DNA from: Bugulina stolonifera
Lineage: Eukaryota > Bryozoa > Gymnolaemata > Cheilostomatida > Bugulidae
Assembly: GCA_935421135.1 (NCBI GenBank)
Contig: OW285189.1
Span: 15,459,072-15,523,071, forward strand
Direction: 5' to 3'
Length of the DNA stretch: 64,000 bases
In this document: in pieces, positions 37,758 through 49,900 of the stretch
Position numbering within the stretch: the first letter of the stretch is position 1
How the letters are laid out: each line of letters starts with the position of its first letter
Position numbers and translations under genes: made by a program
The notes under the pieces: model-generated
The model's input: the letters and a program-made list of their open reading frames with translations, nothing else
Database searches by the model: none
Told to the model about the DNA's origin: nothing

Positions 37758-38814
37758 TGTATAATTATGTTCTTTATTTCTTCTTTCTAAACATTACTTC
37801 ACTGCCCTCTAATGTATTCAGTTTCAGTCATTCAGATGTTTGAAAGATTTGGAAAGTGGAACGAATGACAATTTGGTGGAAGGTAGGTTAGCCAGTTGCA
37901 TTTATTACGGGCAATCATATTGGACTATTTTGTAGCCATTGATACGTAAACACATGCCCAACAGAGATATTAAAGATAGTTTACTATCAGTAGACAGAGA
38001 TCATTGAAATATTGCGCTTGTTGTTAAGGTGCACGCAGGTTTTGGCACAATGTGCGAACACATTCCAACGTTTACCTGCAGGTAGTTAAATGACGCAAAA
38101 GGTTGCTAAACTTGAAAAAATTCACATTGAATGATTGATTGGTACCATAATTAATAGCTAGGGACTATCAGGATATTATTATCAGTTGTTATTTGAGTCG
38201 TAGGTAGTTAAAACTAGTTAGTTGCTGTATCAAGCACCAAGGACTACTAATTGTCCTTTGTTGAATCGGAATAGAGGTTAACTAAAATAAAAATTCCTAG
38301 TTTTACATTCAGAAGAGAATTAGTATAAGTATCACATTGAGATTGACGTTCTGATTGTAAATTGTTATTGTTGTATGTTATGTCTATAAATATGCGACAT
38401 TATTATATTAATATTGTGAGTAGGCGAGGCCTATTTACAGTTTTGGGTAACACTTGGCCACACCTACTATACTAGAAAAATACGTTATTCCGAACAAGTA
38501 GGCCTATGTCATTATCGATTATGTGGTTAGTGGGCCTGGTAGCATGGCGAGGTGTATTGTCTATTACTAACATAAACATTCACATTGTTTGTATTTGGGA
38601 AGTGTGCCTGGGCATATAATTAGTAACCACGCAACTCAAAGTTCTCAGCAGGAATTTCAGGAGCTGGAAATATTCAATTGTAGAACCTTGAAAAATACTT
38701 TATCGAATGCGGAGTTGCATTCAGGATAGTCTATTCAACATGTGCAGCCCACCAGAACCGTTGTCATAGTGTTTTTGTAAGAATAAATCTCATTTTAGTC
38801 CGTAGCATATAAAC
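37758..38814. other. Intergenic, presumed bidirectional promoter
   Basis: 1.06 kb between the divergent Ly6/uPAR and HMG-box genes. AT-rich, with no open frame or strong motif that I can support. Confidence 0.5.
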
Positions 38815-41800
38815 ATGGAGGCCCGATCTAAAAGGGTACCGAAGAAATCAGCTAAACTGCTATCTTATGAACAAGAATCAAAGGACTTTAATAAAAAGCC
38901 ACACAAGGTAGGCCTATTACATCTCCTATCACATAGGCCTATAGTTGATATCCTAGCTGCCTATGACAATAATGCGTGTGAATATACATAGTATAGAATA
39001 TAGGCTATATACATGTACAATGTAGTTATCAGCATTTTAGTTTTTTTATAAAAAGTAGTACAAGACATATTTGAGTTTCTTACTGCTTTTTTATAATTAT
39101 TACTAGCATCTTCAAATAGTTCCATTGGTACTAAAGATGTGGCAAAATATTACATTTTACATCCCCAATATCTGACTAATGGAAGTGAAATTATCTTCTA
39201 GTCATATATCAATAACAGCATGTGATGGTGCTTCATACAGTAGAACTTTCATAATTTAACAGTATTGTGGTAACTGTTATCTGCATATCAGTTGACAAAC
39301 TGCTTTGCAGAAAAAAGCTGAAAAGATAGAGTCCAAACCTCCACCCACTGTTCCCAAATTGAAAATAAAACTTTCTAGCCGTAATCCTCCTGAGCCTGCA
39401 CCAGCAACAACACCCAAAGTGCCAAAGCTCAAAGTAAAGATTGAACCAAAGTCGAGGAAAAGAAAGCAAAACGAAGCCGAACCAGGTATTATTTCCACCA
39501 GCAATCTTTTCTCTGTGTTCAGTACACCTAGACTCAATACAGTTTTTTTGTGAAATAGTATGTTGTTCGACAAAAGCATATAATCAAAGCTTGAATATAC
39601 ATGTATGATAGGCTTCATTGCCATGTTTTTTCACGGTCAAAGCTTTGTTGTCATGCGTTCAAAGTTGTAAGTACAGTCAAGTCTGCATTCCTCTTCTTGA
39701 AAGTAATCTCAAATGTTTACTTACATGTAGGCCTACATATGATGCAAGGGCTATTTATTGCAGAAGAAAAACCTATAAAGACACCAAAAGCTAAGAAGCA
39801 GAAAACTGCACTTGCAGAAGTTAAACGAGAGCCATTGCTTCCAACTGATATTGAGGTAGATGCCGAAGATGTGGGTTCTCTAACCAATTCCACCCCTACA
39901 CCTGGTGATAGCCTTAGCCAAGTAGCTGAACGAGGTAAGACAATTCTTCTACTCTTGCATATGGTATATTTACAGAAATATTTGGTTAGGCTTTAAACCC
40001 AACATAATATATCTTTAGGTTTGGTGTAATACGAATAGGTTACTTGATGATTGGCTCGCTCACTCAAACATTGACACTTCAGACTTAATCCCTATACATT
40101 ATTGACATTTATAAACGAGATGTTGCCTTACGTTAACAACATAAATATGGCTTCCCTAGTGTAATATTACTGAAGTAGGTAGGACTTTGCAGTTCCAGTT
40201 AAACCTAATGGAGTTTGTTCTATTAATATTGTAATCACCACACAGGTTACACTGAGGAATCTCAAGCAGGAACAGCCGACTCCCAGGCTCGTTCAAATAA
40301 GCGACAGCGCAAACTTCCTGCAAAGGTAAGTCATTAGAGTAACAATTGTTCTAAATTTTAATAAACACATGCACACCTAGTTAACATTTCACCAGAGAAT
40401 AAGATGAGTTCCCAAGGGTAGTCAGCCTGCTATTACTATTTCTTGCTAGAATCTCTGCTAGACCATACATGAATAATCTAAAATGCTATGACAATTTCTG
40501 GTGTATTATCAAAAGGCCATCCCTCCAAAATCAAATATGAAAGGATGCTATCATCCAGTGGGATTCCAATAATGTTTATAGTAACCTATGTTTCAGCTTG
40601 CTGAAGAGGAGAATGAGGCTGACAGTGATATGCACAGCAATAAAGCGGCAAAATTCTTTGAAACCAAGAAAGCTGAACAGAAAGCAGCATCAGCTCTTGC
40701 CAAACAAGATGCTTCAAAGGCAGATAAAAAGGTATGATTTTATTTTATTTAATTGTAGCTCTAAATAAATTCAATGTATATGCAGAATGAAATTATTTAT
40801 GACTGGTTAATGTTTGTAGAAGAAGAGAAAGCGCATGCCTACAGCATACACTATGTGGTGCAACAGTTATAGAGCTAAGCTTCAGGCTCAGTTTCCCGGA
40901 ATGGGTGAGTTGGAATTAGTCTTTAGACTTTGGTTGTTTCAGTTGGAGTTGTGTTCTCAGCAGTCCTGTGTGGCCACACCTCTGTGTATCAAACTTATGA
41001 TAATAGCCAATGACAATGGCTAAATAACTTTTGGTCATGAACGAAAGACAGCTTATAATAAAAGCATAAATATGATTAACTATTCAAATTGTTAAATGAA
41101 GGAGATGATAACTCTTAATTGGTGACCCATTTACATGTAAGTATGCACTCTTGGAAGAACTGTTGTATGTACATGTAATTAAAGTATATCACTGTAGACT
41201 TATTCTCTCTCACAAGTTTTGAATAGATTAATCTGCATAGCATAATGTGTGATGTTGTTTTCTTCATACTGAACCCTTTATTTTTAGGTTTCGTAGCGAC
41301 GAATCAAAAACTGGGTGAAGTGTGGTGGTCCATACCACTAAAGGAGAAGAATGTAAGTTATAACACTGGTTGATTAGTCGACTTATGTTCCCTATATTAA
41401 TTTATATAAGTGATTGTCTAAATGCATGCTACTGATTCTTTATGAGAGTTCACTTCTATTTACAAATGTTTATCAAGTGTCAATGCCAGCCAGAAATCAG
41501 CCAATAAAAATGCATACAATAAAAGTCAGTGACCAAGTAGAAAGAGAGGAAGTTGAGAGAGTATATGGGATACTGATCAATTACAAATTGTGTATCAATT
41601 GTTAGCAGTTGAAAGAGTATATTGTGTATTATCGTGTAGATTGCTATGTTTTATTATTTGGTAACTTGTACCATTGTTCTACACTGTATATATTCATTAC
41701 TTTATGGTAAATTTGGAAGATTTGGAAAAGGAAAGCAAAGAGACTGGCTACTCATGGTGCACCGAAGACTAGTGCAAAGACTGGTGAATCCATGAAATAT

Positions 41801-43021
41801 ATTGGTGCTAAGACTGGGGCCCCTGGAAAGCGTAACAATCCATCTGCACCAGGAACATCATTAGCTGTACAAGGAGTAAAGAGTGAACCAGTCCCAAAAT
41901 TGGCTAATATGAATCCTGTGTACAAGGTAATAGTTCATGCACCAGAAGAGATATACATGTATATTGTGGAGCCAAGCATGGCCATTCATAATGAGAAACT
42001 GTCCTCGTCAAAGAAATTTGGTCCAATTCAGAAAGGACAGCTTCTCATTACAAGTAGTAGGTTATGATTGGCCATTGTTGATTTTGAACTCAAATTTGTT
42101 CATTTTGTTGCTCTTTGATATGTAAATGCATGCATGTACTGTCATTACAGTCTGCTCAGACTGATTTTAATTTTACCTAATATACAATATGATTGTTTTG
42201 CTTAGTACATAATTGCATACATTTGTAACACATGTACATGTATGTTGTGTAAATGCACAAGTACAATATATACATTGTAAATAACCGAGTACATGGGAAT
42301 TCATATAGTTGTATATTATAGTATACACTAACATGCTGCATTGTTGCTGTTTTAGGTTACCCAGACTGAGCCTGTGGATATAGCTGCATATATGAAGGTT
42401 ATGGCGGAGACTCTTTCAACAATAGGAACAGGTCTTGCTAAAAGAGTAAGTCACCATCTACTTCACTTAACTATACCGTAATGGTTTTACCTCACTGTCG
42501 CAATCATTTCTCTCATGGGCATATACTGCCATTTGTTGCCATTCTGTTCATTCACGGTATATTTCTATATCAATTGGTTCCATGTTTCATGTTTTCCCAT
42601 CATCTCTCCTCTGTGTAGGCCGAGTCAATACTTACATTAAAGGTTATACATGTATGTTACTTACACAGATGTATCATGTAATACCACCATCTACAATCAG
42701 TTTACTTACATGTACTATGTGTTGTGTTATATTATGTAATCTTGCTTTTTGCAATGAATTTGTAAGGATCTTGTAAAATTTCATGTGCATGTATAATTGT
42801 ATTATTTCAGCTGTAACACAGTTTGCAGTCATGCTATCTTATTCTTCTAGGGTGATGCCAAGGTACAAGGGTCATTGGAAATGTTATTGGATTCATTTTT
42901 AAGTGGAGCTTCATCTCTTATGGCATTAACACAGCAAGTACCAGAACTTGATGGCGATATTGACCCAGAAACTCATCGACAGCGGATGGCCAATGTTGCT
43001 TATTTCATCCCCAATATATGA
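38815..43021 (+). CDS. HMGXB4: HMG-box protein of the HMGXB4 family
   Basis: Ten exons: 38815-38907, 39311-39485, 39764-39934, 40246-40325, 40597-40731, 40820-40904, 41288-41352, 41720-41926, 42356-42445, 42851-43021; 423 aa, frame closed. The N-terminal half is Lys/Pro/Glu-rich and probably disordered, with basic tracts (RKRKQNE) suitable for nuclear import. A single HMG box spans exons 6-8 (KKRKRMPTAYTMWCNSYRAK ... GEVWWSIPLKEKN ... IWKRKAKRL). The C-terminus (QTEPVDIAAYMKVMAETLST, LEMLLDSFLSG, NVAYFIPNI) matches the conserved C-terminal block of HMGXB4, a nuclear DNA-binding cofactor linked to Wnt repression and chromatin. It is shorter than the vertebrate protein (about 600 aa). The acceptor of exon 8 (TTTGGAAG) lacks a good pyrimidine tract, so that junction is the weakest. 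Tail to tail with DCAF1. Confidence 0.85.
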
Positions 43022-43946
43022 AGCAGTAGATGCCTTATCTCACAGAGTTGAGGCTGTATATAGTGTACATGTGTATGTTTGTATAATAGGTTATCTATAG
43101 TCCAAAAAGCAAAACTATCATCTTTTTTCAAGATGTAGAATAGAGAGTGACTCAAAACTAAGAAATATCTTAATATGTATATTATAACAACATGATTGTC
43201 TGTTCTGGTATATACATAGTGTATGACTTGTTGCATATGTGTAAAACTGTTACTGAAAGTTTGCATTCATCAAAATTTGCTTATATTTATGAAGCCACTC
43301 AACTTATATTATATTGGTATATTTAATTGCACATTATTGTAAACCTATTCCTTTAGGATTTCTGACATGAAATTTGGTCTGGCGAAGTTGTAAGTTGTTA
43401 ACATGACCTTGTTATCTGAAGGTGGTTTTTAAAATGGAAGTAGTATTATCAACCTGTAGTTGAAGACTTTGTAACAATACTAGTATTATTAATATATATA
43501 ATAGTCATGTGTTTTCTGATAAATATAATACATAATAATTATATACCTTCATTGATGCCTAGTTTCTCATAGAAAAGCTGAAATATTTTTATTTTTGGTA
43601 GCTGTGTTCTACTTGCATTTTTTATTACACCAAAATGCAGACTATGCTTTGGTGCATTAGACCCACAAACACTCTGCAATCAACAACAAATGAGCGTGGC
43701 CATAGGTTCAAGAGAGATGCCCAGAGTAACAGACTTGGAAAAAGTCCATCTTCAATTATTTTATTTCTGTAAAATTTTAACGAAATACTCAAATTTAAAA
43801 AATATATAATTCGTATCAGACTTAGTTTTATCAAGCTTGTAGACAACAAAAATATATTTGCCCACAAGAAAATCATTTATCATTAAAATACTAGGAAGGC
43901 CTGCACCAATATTCATTGCTACTTGTAAAACTATGAGGAGCTGAGG
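43022..43946. other. Intergenic, HMGXB4 3' end to DCAF1 3' end
   Basis: AT-rich spacer between convergent genes. A minus-strand AATAAA (plus TTTATT at 43760-43765) lies about 180 bp beyond the DCAF1 stop and is its likely poly(A) signal. No gene seen. Confidence 0.5.
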
Positions 43947-46900
43947 CTAATCATTGCTATCAGATAGATCAGATGCATTAATAAAGATATCTCCAAAATC
44001 CTCATCGTCCTCATCAGATGAGTCATCAGTTGAACTGTCCCCACTGTCAGCATCTGGAAATATTCAAGATCACATAAAGTTATGCGTAAATCTATCTAAA
44101 CATGACGTACCGCCCTGCGTATTGATAATATTAGTTTCTTTTTGGACTAGGAATTTGTTTTCTGTCCACTTCTGATGTTTACTGTAATTCAAAGTTGCTC
44201 TCTATAGTTCATTGTAACCATCAGCATGTGAATGCCCATGATGTGTTTGGGGATCGAAAAGTGTTATCACTGCTTGTGAAATTAAAATCAATAGTACTAA
44301 AGCAAATTTTAAGTTTATACAAATTATGGAATTAGCATAGAAGTTTTACAAATGCAACAACAATAACGTAATAGTTTGATGATTGCAAGTTATATTTACT
44401 CAGTAGTACCTATGGTTATGTAACTCATCAGTCGACCCCTCAGAGGTGGAGGTGGAAAGAGAACTGAGATGAGGATCAGCTACGGCAGCCTGATTAGAGT
44501 GAGGAGCGGATGATCCAAGATGATGATGACATTGACAAGGTGAACGTGAGTATAGACAGTGATGGTCAGGTGTTCGTGAAGTACTGGGAGATGCTACATT
44601 ATGGCTAGCAATACAAGGTGCTTGGTGACTTGCACCTGAAGATGTGTTTTGGGTTAATGTTGAACTTCCTCCAGACTCTGTTTGTACCTCAGAGTCTCCA
44701 CCTAGATTATTATCATAATCATCTGTCCAAGTAGAGCCAGTAGCCACAACAGGAAGTGTGGAGTGAAGGTGTACAATGGGTGAATCAAAAGAAAGGATTT
44801 CTGTGGCAATATGCAATGGTGACTGCTGCACAGCATGGCCGACAGAGTCGGATGAGATGGACCCGTCGTCACCAACAATATAGTCATCATCAGAGTTTGC
44901 TGAGACCTCCGAGATCAGGACTTCAAGCTGTGATGTTATCTCCTCCTCACTCACATCTAATGACATCATTTCCTGACTTTCCACCTCAGCAATGTGAATC
45001 CCTTGCTCTAACACATCATCACCAGCGGGAAAGTCTAAATACTGACCCAGAGTCGGGTTGGGTTGGAGGACGGGTTCTGCCACACCAGCAGCATCTGCTG
45101 GTAGGTGCTCACCGCTGACCTGGTCAGCTAGTAGCTCAGCCAGCTCAGCATGAAGATTAGTGTTAGCTAGGATATTATACACAGATAGAGGTAAAGCAAG
45201 CAAGTCATGGTGACTGATAAATGAAAGATTGTGGTGTGGAGGAGAAGACAGATTGATGTGATTAGAGCATGAAGCTAGTTCTAGCATACAAATCGATAGG
45301 CACTCTATTATCGGTATGCGCCATGATTCACATATTTTGAAAGATCTATAATTTACATATTATAGTAGCCATGTAGTGATAGACTTGGTACGAGGAGATG
45401 CATAGAAGTGAGTATATAATCAACCTCACCATCTGTAATGTCCTCATCAGCATCCCCGTCATCTACAATATCCAGGATCTCTCCGTCTGACGTCACCATG
45501 TCATCCTCCACCTCATCTTCGTCGTCGTCGTCATCGTCATCACGACCATCTTCATCCTCATCCTCGGGGGTCTGCTCGAGTATAAGTATTATGATTAATA
45601 GCACAGGACTATTATAGTACCAAAGTACGAGTATATGTATAATATAACAACACCACTACTAATAGGATAATCATTACTGCAGTAGTGATTATAATTATAT
45701 AACTGATCTATATATATATATATACATGACGTATATTTAACATACCATTTCCTCTGTGTCCTTGACCGCACCAACTTCATATATTCTACACTGGGAGTCT
45801 TCCTGGAGACTGTCTGTATCCTTGTGACTCTCTACCACCGCCAGAAACATGTCCGACTTGTCTGCAAGGGAGACATCCCAACACTCAAGTATTGCAGTAC
45901 TCGATACACATAGTAATTATATTAATATAGCGAAATATCTCCCTGTCTTTGCATGCTGGCAGTGGTTCACGGGCTACAGTACGCACTCAAATTAGTGATT
46001 TAACCAAGCAGAATTGCCTAATTATTTATTATTTAAAATTCCAAGTTTACTCATCCCATCATCATGTGCCATTATGTATATCAAATGCCCAGTAGTGCAT
46101 TATGGGCATATTTACCCGTGCATTAAGGGAATATTTACCTGTGCAGAGATCATTGATTGAGCGTTTAACATCTATAGTAGCGAGACACGAGTAATTCCGA
46201 GAATCAAATGTTCGGAATGATGAAAGGTAAAGGTTCTTTCTACTACCGGTCTCCTCTTCTTCATCATCGTAAGGAACCACAGCTAAGAAATAATACATGT
46301 ACAAAGTCAGTAGAATAACCAGTTTCTGGCTATACAACTAGTTATAGCTGAAACAAGTACCGTAGTTGTGTATGGGAAGTGGGTTGAGGAAAAGTACTGT
46401 AATCGACAACTACTGTAGCCGGTTGATAACAGCAATCAATGTGTACATGCCTGTGAAACAGGTGCCCAGCAATGCGTGCAGTAGGCCGTGAGACTCCATG
46501 GTCGTATAATGGAGCTAAAGAGTCTGACGACATTACTAGTGAGTCAAACCTGATAAGAGGCAAAAGCTAGCACTAGATTATAATAGTACACTGCGAGGAG
46601 GAATTGATACGTACATGTAGGTCACTATCTATTACAAAGCCAGGTTACATGTCAGTGTACACACAATATACATACCACCATACAGAACAGTGGAGTCATG
46701 GTTAAACTTTATCTGGCACTGGTTAAGGGCTGGTACAGTGTGCAGCAGTTTAAATGTACGAAGATCCCAGATCTCAGAGTTGATTATCACCTCCAGACCC
46801 AAAGGGTGGAACATTCCGGATATATGAGGATTGAACTTGTCAAACTTGTGTATGGACTGGATAATAACATAGAACACATTATACAGTCACCAAATACTGA

Positions 46901-49900
46901 GACATGGAACACAATATACAGTCACCAAATACAGAGACATGGAACACAGTATACAGTCACCAAATACAGAGACATGGATTGGAATACTGATGGTCATCTT
47001 TAAAGCTTAACATTATAACTTTATGATAAACACATGAATTTAAATTTATTACAACGTCAAAGTAATGATTTGGTAGTGAATTGCACCCATTACAACGGCA
47101 TGTAGAGTATATATGTTTTATATAGACAATACAGTATACGGAACACACAGTACACACACCTTGCCAGACATGACGTCCCAGAGTACACCATCACTTAGAA
47201 TTAGATCATCTGTACAGTTAAACGTAGCCTGATTTCTCAGGTAGTTGTTAGCCCTATTCTCATCATACAGTGTCATAATAGTGCTGCCGGTAGAGACATC
47301 GTATATCTAAAAATACATATACACAACATTCTCTACTTTATTTACGGCAGATTTGAAATGCAGGCTGATACACTCTCTAAAAGTAAGCCAAGTTGAAAAA
47401 TCATTATTATTATCACTAGGATGTTTCACTACATTATATACATACATGTACATGTTATATCTGTAAATTGATATATTCATGCAAACTTCCCGCAACAAGC
47501 TAATAAAAAAATATTGAGAAAATGAGGCTGAACTTACGTAGGCTTTTGATTCGCTGGTTCCCACTATTCTATCCTGAACTGATTTACTAAACTCCATGTA
47601 CTGGACTTCAAATCCTGCTTTCTGATCAAAAAAGTTGTCCATTGACCAGAGCGCAGACTGTGGAATTCCCCAGGCAGAGGATGTGAGTAGGAGTAAGCCA
47701 TCCTGTGAACATTATAGATTATATTCTGTACCATTTATACAGTGGAGAATACCCAACTAGATTGAGATTTTATAAGGTAAGACAACTCCCAATGCTCTAT
47801 TCCTATATTAAGGGAACACAATTCACAAACCCATATCACTCAAAACAATCTTTTATCTTTATCACAATTTAAACACCATTAAAATTATGTTAAAAATTTC
47901 TCTATATTAGCCGTTATTCTATTTCCTGGAGCTCTATATAAATTTCTGGACCTTTTTGCCTCTTCCTCAAGTATTGGTCTTTTCAGTCCACGGTGTTGGT
48001 CTTTGCATAGCCAAACAAACGGCGCACTGACTTGCTCTAAAACGAGGCTCAGTTGGCCGAAGCCAAGCTTTGATACTTGTCAAAACCGTCCCCAGAGCGA
48101 CCATGAGGCGGACACGAAACAACAATACCAATAACAAATAGTAACTCTAGCCTGAGAACCTACCCTTGATGGCTCTACATGTGTGAGGGCTGAGTTGTGA
48201 CAGTTATAAGTTTCAGCTTCTTCGCCACCTTGCATACTGTATAGCTTGAGATCTCCTGAATCGGTACCCAACATCAGCCACTGCTCACAAGCCTATGGTA
48301 GCACAGTACATGTATTAGAGCTCAGTCAATGATATCTGCAGTAACGATGACAGTAATGTGTCTCGGTCACTCAAATCTAGCCCACAATTTTGATTAGCAG
48401 AGGACAATAAAGCAATGATTTAAGGCTATCCAGGAACATGCTTTTCTCCGAGAGAAATGCAGAGCTGAAGGGCTAAACATATTAATCCATATAAATCACA
48501 AGCCAGTGACTGTTTCAGCAACGCGGCAATCTAAATATTTTCGGCGGTAACTTTGCTCGACCCAAGGGAGCCAAAGAAAACATGCACTGCGGAAAACTGC
48601 AGCACGCAAGGCATATATATATAATCTCAGTTCCTTCAACACCAGCCCACCTTTATGTATCCACATGTCACCACAAGTACCTACTGGCCTACATGTATGC
48701 TCATATACACATCCATGTTTATTATAATCGTACCGTATACTATATTCACCAACTTACGGAGAATGAGCAGCAAGAGAAGAGACTACCTCCATCTAGATCC
48801 TTGCATATTTTGATTGGCTTAAACCTGCTATACATGTACTTCCTGTTCATAGCCATGCCTTCATAACCTCCGTAGTTCAGGTGAGCCTATTGAATACATA
48901 GTATGTATACATGTATACATGTGGTAAGGTATACATTCCTAAGAAAGCACTACACAACGTCAACTAACATTGTCTTTGACAATTGTATTTTACGAGTAAG
49001 TCTTGATGCGTTGCGATTGTCAGAGGTCAATATGCTGCCCACTAGCTATCTCAATCTCAGTACAGCTGCTCGTCGCTTAGCAACTCCGTAAACAAAATCT
49101 GACCCAGGCAATGCATATGTACACAGGAAACATAGCGCAGCAAACAAAGCACAGCTATAATACAGTAGACTACAATTTATCTGAACGCACCTGGTTCTTT
49201 AAAATACGAGCCGTTAGATTGGTAGGAGCTATATTTTTTCGAGCTGGTTCTGGACAAACATGAGGTCTAAAATTTAAAAGGAAACGATATATAATAATGT
49301 AATACAGTGCACATGTAGTAACAGGTATGTAGGTCTAATCCACAATACATGGATATAATACAGTGTACATGGGAGTGTAATCCACAGCAGACACATATTA
49401 CGTAGGATATACAGAAGTGTAATCAACAACTACTTACTCGTAGAGGGAGAAGGGTGGACACGTGACCACGGGGTTCTTACAAAGTGCGTGCTGTTTCCTG
49501 AAATAGGCTGTGATGATCTTATTAAGGTTCATAGACTTGGACGTATCAGTTACGGTGGTGAGTGTGGACTTCTTCCCCATTAGATTAGAGCTAAATGAGC
49601 GAATATCATGCTTGGTTCTCGTCTGTTTTGTCGAGCCCTAAGGAAGAGATTTCCCAATCAGATACAAGCCATACATCACTATAATACATTGCACCATGTA
49701 AACATCAAACACACAACTACGTATGTTTATATATATAACAAGCATTACAATAACCACCATTATATAATGATTATAATAATATGACGTACATACTACAGAG
49801 ATTGCGCACACGCACACGCACCTATACAGGTGAGACGACAGTTGAGGGGACATCTGACCCAAGTGCGTATTCCGGGGACCACCACTTCTAGAAGGGCTAG

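Noticed and set aside
44756..45118. Plus-strand 120-codon frame opposite the DCAF1 C-terminal exon
   Set aside because: It is the antisense shadow of the 871-bp DCAF1 exon, whose frame and phases fit the gene.
46342..46563. Minus-strand frame between DCAF1 exons
   Set aside because: The flanking exons 46676-46856 and 46139-46282 join in phase and match DCAF1 continuity without it.
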